Of a stretch of DNA of 64,000 nucleotides, positions 58,616-64,000 are shown one piece after another. The notes beneath the pieces are model-generated. The model was not told the DNA's origin, did no database searches, and was given only the letters and a program-made list of their open reading frames with translations. The stretch's first letter is position 1; each line of letters opens with the position of its first letter. The DNA comes from Aselliscus stoliczkanus (lineage: Eukaryota; Chordata; Mammalia; Chiroptera; Hipposideridae). The DNA lies in the NCBI GenBank assembly GCA_033961575.1, contig CM066738.1, positions 66,687,478-66,751,477 of the forward strand. The letters are read 5' to 3'. A program made the translations under genes and the position numbers.

Positions 58616-58866
58616 AATTTTTTAAAAAGTGATTCTAGTCAATCTTAGATGAAAGATAGTTTACTGAAAATAGCAAATTCCTTCAGTAAATTTCAAATTT
58701 TTTTTTTGGTCTCACATCAAGTGTATCATAACCCTTTGTGTGTTTATGGTCTTGAACAAGGCCTTATTCTCTAGGTCACCAATGTCATGACATTAGGTTA
58801 ACTTATTTTTAATTTTTTAATCTGAGTCTCTTAATTTTATTCCTTTTTAAAGAAAGAAAACACAAG

Positions 58867-58986
58867 GGCCGGCCGAGTGGTGCAGTGGTTAAGTGCTGGC
58901 TTGGGAAGCCAGCGGCCCCGGTTCGGTCCCACATACGAGGGCCAGTGACACTGCCCTCAAAAAAAAAAAAAAGAAAAAAGAAAATA
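58867..58986 (+). repeat. Short SINE
   Basis: Complete, close to consensus. The 18-bp duplication aaagaaagaaaacacaag lies at 58849-58866 and 58987-59004. Confidence 0.93.
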
Positions 58987-59023
58987 AAAGAAAGAAAACA
59001 CAAGAAAAAAATTTTTTTAAATA

Positions 59024-59177
59024 CAGGAATACCTTGGTGCGAGCATAATTTGTTCCAGAAACAAACTACTCCTTTTGCAAGACATTGCTTGTTTACCAAG
59101 TTAAAATGTATTAGAAATGTTTGCTCATCTTGTGCAACACTCGCAAATCAAGCTACTTGCAAATCAAGGTTTTACTG
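59024..59177. mobile_element. Tigger-like MITE
   Basis: Inverted ends CAGGAATACCTTGGT and the complement of CAGTAAAACCTTGAT, with TA at 59022-59023 and 59178-59179. No coding capacity. Confidence 0.65.
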
Positions 59178-59254
59178 TACATTTTATTTAGAATTGCCAA
59201 AGAAGTATTTGGAATTGTTGCTTTTGTTGTTGCTGATGCTGTTATTATTATTAT

Positions 59255-59520
59255 TATTTTTTAGAAATTGAGCTATAATTGAGATACAATATTATATTAC
59301 TTTCAGATGTACAACATAATGATTCAATATCTGTATGCGTTGTGAAATGATCTCCACAATAAATCTAGTTAACATTAGTGACAATCATAGTTACAAATTT
59401 TTTTCTTGTGATAAGAGCTTTTAAGATCTACTCTTTTAGCAACTTTCAAATGTGCAATACATTATTATCACTAGGATTTACTTATTTTATAGCTGGAAGT
59501 TTGTACCTTTAGGATAATTT
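59255..59520 (-). repeat. Old L1 3' UTR fragment
   Basis: Parallel to 53230-53650 ('gagatacaatattatattac … acaacataatgattcaatat … agctggaagtttgtacc'). Confidence 0.75.
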
Positions 59521-59785
59521 TTTCCTATTGTAATAATTGGATTTTAATTCTCCAAATGTTTTTTATATAGTTCAGTTCTTGAGGGAATTGTTACCCTCAT
59601 GAGCTCTATCCGCTGCTCATAAATAGGATTTCTTCCCAGGAAGCTCTAGTAGGAATCACAGCAGAGATAGACAAGCCTGATTAGTAAACTTCCATCATCA
59701 AATCAAATTTTGAGTCTGTTCTTGTTGAAATCAGAATCTTGGAGAAGTAGTGCATGAGAATGAAGTTAAAAAATAAAGTAAATAG

Positions 59786-59893
59786 GACTGGCCGAGTGGC
59801 GCGGTGGTTAAACGCTGGCTTGGGAAGCCAGCAGCCCGGTTCGGTCCCACATATGAGGACAAGTGACACTGCCTTCAAAAAAATAAAAAACAA
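59786..59893 (+). repeat. Short SINE
   Basis: Complete copy with a short A-rich tail. Confidence 0.9.
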
Positions 59894-59899
59894 ATATTT

Positions 59900-60634
59900 C
59901 CCTTTTGAATAGAAGTGCAGTTTCCACATTATTTTATGTTATTTAATCATACCATTAGGGGCTAGGGAGAGGTTCCTTGAAGGGTTACACCTGTTGTATG
60001 TCAGGAAATTAATAGCAGAATAAAATATCCCTGTAGAAACAAAATAATAATAAGAATCTCTTCTCACTTGAACTTCATCTAAGTGTATCAAATTATAATA
60101 TATAATAGTTCAACTTGAACTTTATAGTACCCTCTGAATTGATATTGTTTATTCACCCTTTGACATACCAGTTAGTTACTTTTTTATGCATCCCCCTCTC
60201 CTCTGAATAAAATGTGATCTTGTTGGAGGCATAGAGGATGCTTTAACAAATATTATTCCATACCTCCCTCCTGAATACATCATATTATTAGATGCTCAGT
60301 ATATGTCTGTTGACTACCTTGGAAGTAGATCTGCACTATACGGTTTAAAACATTGCACTTGCTATTTGCTTTAAAGAGAAGAAATATAGATCCAGTTTTG
60401 ATGAGATGATGATAAATCAGCTAAGCTCATATAGCTAGTGTAAATGTAAAATAATGTGAACATTTTGGGGACCATCATGGAACTTTGTAAGGAATTGACT
60501 CTTGTGTTGAGCGAAATGAGGATCTTTCAGGATCCATAAGAATATTTAAGCTTTTTGGTCCTCTGTCTATATTAATAAAGATTTTATTCTAAGGAAATAA
60601 TTTTTCAGCAGAAAGTGTGATTAATTTATTCAAT
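59900..60634. other. No recognised feature
   Basis: AT-rich. A weak MIR-like patch at 60400-60440; otherwise nothing. Confidence 0.4.
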
Positions 60635-61130
60635 ACATTTTTATTGAGTACCTCCTATATGCCAGGTACTGGTGTAGACACTTAACCTATATCATTGAAC
60701 AAAATGAAATTTTTATTCTAATCGACAGTGACAGATAATAAATATAATTATAAATGATTAAATTATATTACAATATTAGATTGTGATGAATGTTTTGAAC
60801 AAAAGAAAAGAAGAGCAGGGTAAGGATCAGAAATATGGAATTAGGGGCTCAAATTTTAAATGGAGCTTTGGGGTAGAACTTACTGAGAACATCATATCTA
60901 AGCACTGAAGATAGGGGGTTACCAAATGATTACCTGGGGGGGAGATTTGATAAGCAGCAAATGCAACAGTCCTGAGGTGGGGAAGTGCTTGGCATATTCT
61001 AGGAGCTAAGAGATGAGTTAGAAAGGATGGAGTAAGCAAGGAAGAAAGTGATAGAAGGTGAAATTTGAGAGAACTGGGGTTATAGACCATGTAGGGCCTT
61101 GTTGGCCTTGTAAGGAATTTGGCTCTTATG
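60635..61130 (+). repeat. Old LINE (L2-like) fragment
   Basis: 'cctatatgccaggtactgg … cattgaacaaaatg' and, later, 'accatgtagggccttgttggccttg' belong to the same ancient repeat text as 42150-42620. Confidence 0.5.
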
Positions 61131-61249
61131 CTGAATGAAATAAGGATCCATTACAAGGTTCCGAGAAAGAAAAAAAAAAGGCATAATCTTGATAGGGTAG
61201 GTAGAGAGATACAAATGAGCAGGAGAAAGAGAAATTTAGCCCCGATTAA

Positions 61250-61790
61250 AAAGCCATTTGCAACACCTTCTACTTGGGTCAAGACCCCTGACAGCTGCCC
61301 AGCACAACACCAGGTTTACGCATACTTTTAAATCAAAAAGATGTGTTGTTAAAAGTCAGAGAAGGGAAGAACCCATCTTGTTTGTCACCAATACCTTACA
61401 AGCCCAACAGGGTTCCAGATTTTCACACACTACTAAGGGATGTGTTTACATATCCCCCCAAATCAAGGAGATGTGTTTACCCAAGCCCCTAAATCAAAGA
61501 AATGCATTGCTAAGTGCCAGAGGACCAGGAACCTCAGGGGGAGAAAGAAAGATAAAAGGAGAGAGAAGCGGAGACAATACTACCCATAGAAATAAAAGCC
61601 TTCATTTGATGTAAGGCTAAGCTGCTTCCCTCCCTTGGGTTGGTCCACTCCACATCTTAGACTATACCTTCTTTTGCTAATAAACTTCTGCTGTTTATGC
61701 TGCACAAATTCTGTCTCTTGACTGAAGTCTTTCCTTCAAGAAGACAAGAACTGAGGTCGTTCATTTTCTGGGTAACAACCTAACAGACAT
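61250..61790 (+). repeat. Probable solo LTR, ends unresolved
   Basis: A gataaaag TATA-like box (61553) and AATAAA (about 61679) are followed by U5-like 'gaagacaagaactgagg' and 'gggtaaca'. The layout suggests an LTR. A block with 'aaatcaaggagatgtgttta' is repeated within U3 (61330, 61465, 61495). No target duplication found. Confidence 0.55.
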
Positions 61791-61869
61791 TTCAAAAGGA
61801 TGGCTCTTTTTGCTGTGTTGAGAACAGCTCATAAGAGGAAATGACTGAGGTCAGATGATCAGTTAGGAA

Positions 61870-61964
61870 ATGTAGTAGGCTAAATAATGACTCCCCAAAA
61901 GATACTCACATCCTAATCCCTGAAACCTGTAAATATTGCCTTATATGGAAAAAAGAAAAAAGAA

Positions 61965-62018
<54 letters not shown>

Positions 62019-62020
62019 AA

Positions 62021-62089
<69 letters not shown>

Positions 62090-62550
62090 AAAGATTCTGC
62101 AGATGTGATTAAATTAAGGATTTTGAGAAGGGGAAATTATCCTGGGTTATCTTAGTGGGCCCTTTAAATGCAACCACATGTGTTATTATAAGGAGGCAGA
62201 GAGAGATTTGACTGAAGACAAGAAGGCCATGATGATGGAAGCAGAGTCAGGGAGAATATGTTTCAACACTGGCTTTGAAGACGGAACAAGGGGCCCCGAG
62301 TCAAGGAATACTAGGAATGCAGCTCTAGTCGCTAGAAATGGCAAAGAAAAAAGGCAAGGAAATGGATTCTCCCTTAAAGTTGTTGGAGGGAGTATGGTCC
62401 TGCCATTACCTTGATTTTTAGCTCAGTGATACAGATTTTGGGATCTATGGCCTCCAGACCTGTAAGAGAATAAATTTCTGATGTTCTTAGCAACCGAGTT
62501 TGTGGTAATGTGCTAAGGCAGCCATAATAAACTAGTACAGGAGCTATTGA
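61870..62550 (+). repeat. MaLR-type LTR carrying a microsatellite
   Basis: 'aatgactccccaaaagatac … ttaaattaaggattttgag … cctccagacctgtaagagaataaatttctgatg … taataaactagtaca' is sense MaLR LTR text. A GA/GAAA array is expanded inside it at 61966-62091. Confidence 0.65.
61966..62091. repeat. Compound (GA)n-(GAAA)n microsatellite
   Basis: A GA run to about 62013, then GAAA units to 62091, purine-only on plus. Confidence 0.95.
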
Positions 62551-62649
62551 TGTTATATAGAAAAGAGATGATGGTAGTTCAGACAAGATGATAAAAATGG
62601 AGATGGTTAAAAGAACTGCATTTTGAAGTAAACAGAAACAGTCTCATAG

Positions 62650-63115
62650 ATATAGAGGAAAAACAGCGTTGTTAGTTGGGAAGGTGGTGGGGATGAGGAA
62701 GAAGGGTAAGGGATTAGACAGCATAAATAGGTAACTACAATATTGCCACAGGGATATGAAAGACAGTTCGGGGAATATAATAATGTTGTAAATATTTTGT
62801 GGGGTGTCAGATGGTCACATGTCTTGTTAGGGAGACCACTTCATGGATGGAGTAGAGGCTTGATCACTGCACTGTATAGCTGAAACTGATGTTGTATAAT
62901 ATTGTATGCCAACTGTAATTGAATATATAGATAGTCACAGGATGTGGAGTATACTGTGGAAGGGAGTCAAAGGAATTGTAGTGGATATGTATGATATGGG
63001 GGGGAGAAGTGGGATGGAGAATTGGGGGAAGGGGATTGTCACTTTGAGGGGTAAAAAGTATAACTATTGCACTGTGTGGTACACCTGAAGCTAATTTAAA
63101 AAAAAAAATGTTTAT
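62650..63115 (+). repeat. L1 3' UTR and poly-A
   Basis: Sense orientation of the 3' UTR seen at 5820-6140, ending 'cacctgaagctaattt' plus A11. aactgcattttgaa at 62613-62626, before it, recurs at 63378 and 63413. Confidence 0.85.
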
Positions 63116-63189
63116 TTCACAATAAAAAAATAAAAAATAAAAAAATAAAAAAAATAAATAAAAAAATAAAATAAAATATAAAATAAAAA

Positions 63190-63375
63190 AAATACAAATT
63201 GTTACTTGCAAATAGTCATAAAGAATATAGTTAATAATGTTACAACAACATGTATAGTGCCAGATGGGTACTAGACTAACAGGGAGATCACTCCATAAAT
63301 TATATAAATGTTTAACCACTATGCTGTACATATGAAAGTAATATAAAATAATATTGAATATCAAAAAAAAACCAA
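63190..63375 (+). repeat. Second L1 3' end
   Basis: 'gtgccagatgggtactagac … ctccataaattatataaatg … aatattgaatatc' plus A9, the sense of the 3' UTR type at 43400. An A/T-rich AAAAT run joins it to the preceding L1. Confidence 0.8.
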
Positions 63376-63482
63376 AAAACTGCATTTTGAATATCAAAAA
63401 CAAAAAAACAAAAAACTGCATTTTGAATAAATTTTATACGTAGAATAAATTGTATTTTCAGTCAGATCAAAAGTGGGATACA

Positions 63483-63488
63483 GTGCTA

Positions 63489-63530
<42 letters not shown>

Positions 63531-63589
63531 TATTAGCATGGCCCCTGAGCAAGGATGACATGCAAATTCATGAAGTGTTCCATATTTTT
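63483..63589 (+). pseudogene. U6 snRNA pseudogene
   Basis: 107 nt, the full length of U6, from gtgctagcttcggcagcac to catattttt. At least six changes from the conserved U6 sequence are visible, several at positions where U6 has CpG (…gacatgcaaattcatgaagtg…). I see no TATA or proximal element at the expected upstream distance, so it is most likely a retrocopy. Confidence 0.85.
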
Positions 63590-64000
63590 GAAGCTAATTA
63601 AAAAATTTTTTAAAAATTAAAAATATGAGGAAAGAAAAACCTCCCTTTGGGCATGAATAAAAACTGGTTCTTAATAGTGTAAATGCTTTGTAAAGCATAA
63701 AGCCTGGAACTGGAAAAGCGAAATAAATAGGACATAAAAAATGGCTGCAAATATGTGAAACATATTCAGTGTTTAAGCCAACTGTAGATTTTGAGGTGAA
63801 ATTTGTACATTAAAGACACAAAATAAAGGAAGGGGTAAAGGATAACGCCAAAATTTTTGCCTGAGCAGCTGAAAAAAAATGCATCAGCTGAGATGGGAAA
63901 AAAAGGTGCATATGAAGGTGTTTTTTTTAAAGGGCAACCAGGAGTTCTGTTTGGGACATACTGGATTTGAGATGTTTTTTAGATCTCTAAATGGAGATTT
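63590..64000. other. Possible old LINE text; no gene
   Basis: 'caggagttctgtttgggacatactggatttgagatg' at the end resembles ancient LINE sequence. Otherwise nothing. Confidence 0.35.

Noticed and set aside
63483..63589. Functional U6 gene
   Set aside because: Multiple changes in normally invariant positions and no visible upstream pol III elements.

Overview
This is 64 kb of mammalian intergenic DNA with no host protein-coding gene that I can support. It is AT-rich and built from layered transposable elements. The repeat set points to a bat, probably a rhinolophoid (horseshoe, leaf-nosed or false-vampire type). The evidence is about eighteen copies of a short tRNA-headed SINE with perfect target-site duplications, a second SINE type whose tail reads like TTCCCCAATAAAATCTT, L1 3' ends of bat type, and hAT, mariner and Tigger-like DNA elements. 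The clade call is inference from remembered repeat types, not from a gene.

The centrepiece is a nearly complete endogenous betaretrovirus on the minus strand at 17486-26372. It has two almost identical LTRs (440 and 441 bp), a 6-bp target duplication TGCCTC, a lysine-tRNA-like primer binding site, a leader with a splice donor, and the order gag - dUTPase/protease - pol - env. Both betaretroviral -1 frameshift signals are visible: GGGAAAC with a strong hairpin between gag and pro, and AAATTTA between pro and pol. Env carries the SDGGGxxDxxR motif of the RD114/type-D receptor-interference group. All coding regions are broken by frame changes, and integrase also has an in-frame stop, so as read here the copy is defective. 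It is inserted in a much older MaLR-type LTR.

Layout. 1-5.8 kb: L2 and L1 scraps, one SINE and a mariner-like MITE. 5.8-11.8 kb: nested L1s, including an L1 whose 5' end is fused to a SINE inside one shared target duplication, plus an internally deleted mariner. 12.4-17.3 kb: a solo class II LTR, a 472-bp composite SINE, a short SINE, MIR and a pyrimidine microsatellite. 17.3-26.6 kb: the provirus. 26.6-43 kb: MIR, L2, degraded L1, a hAT element with repeated ends, a 3'-truncated U2 snRNA copy, SINEs and a perfect 19-bp hairpin. 43-47 kb: a second L1 that keeps its 5' UTR and ORF1 but only a stub of ORF2. 47-58 kb: two more solo class II LTRs, one inside a SINE and one inside a MaLR LTR, a probable third LTR, and two tandem repeats. 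58-64 kb: SINEs, a Tigger-like MITE, a probable solo LTR, a MaLR LTR carrying a GA/GAAA microsatellite, L1 3' ends and a U6 snRNA pseudogene.

Nothing here suggests a cooperating cellular gene system. The interest lies in the young type-D-like provirus and in the record of recombination between retroelements. All family assignments are from reading alone, without alignment.
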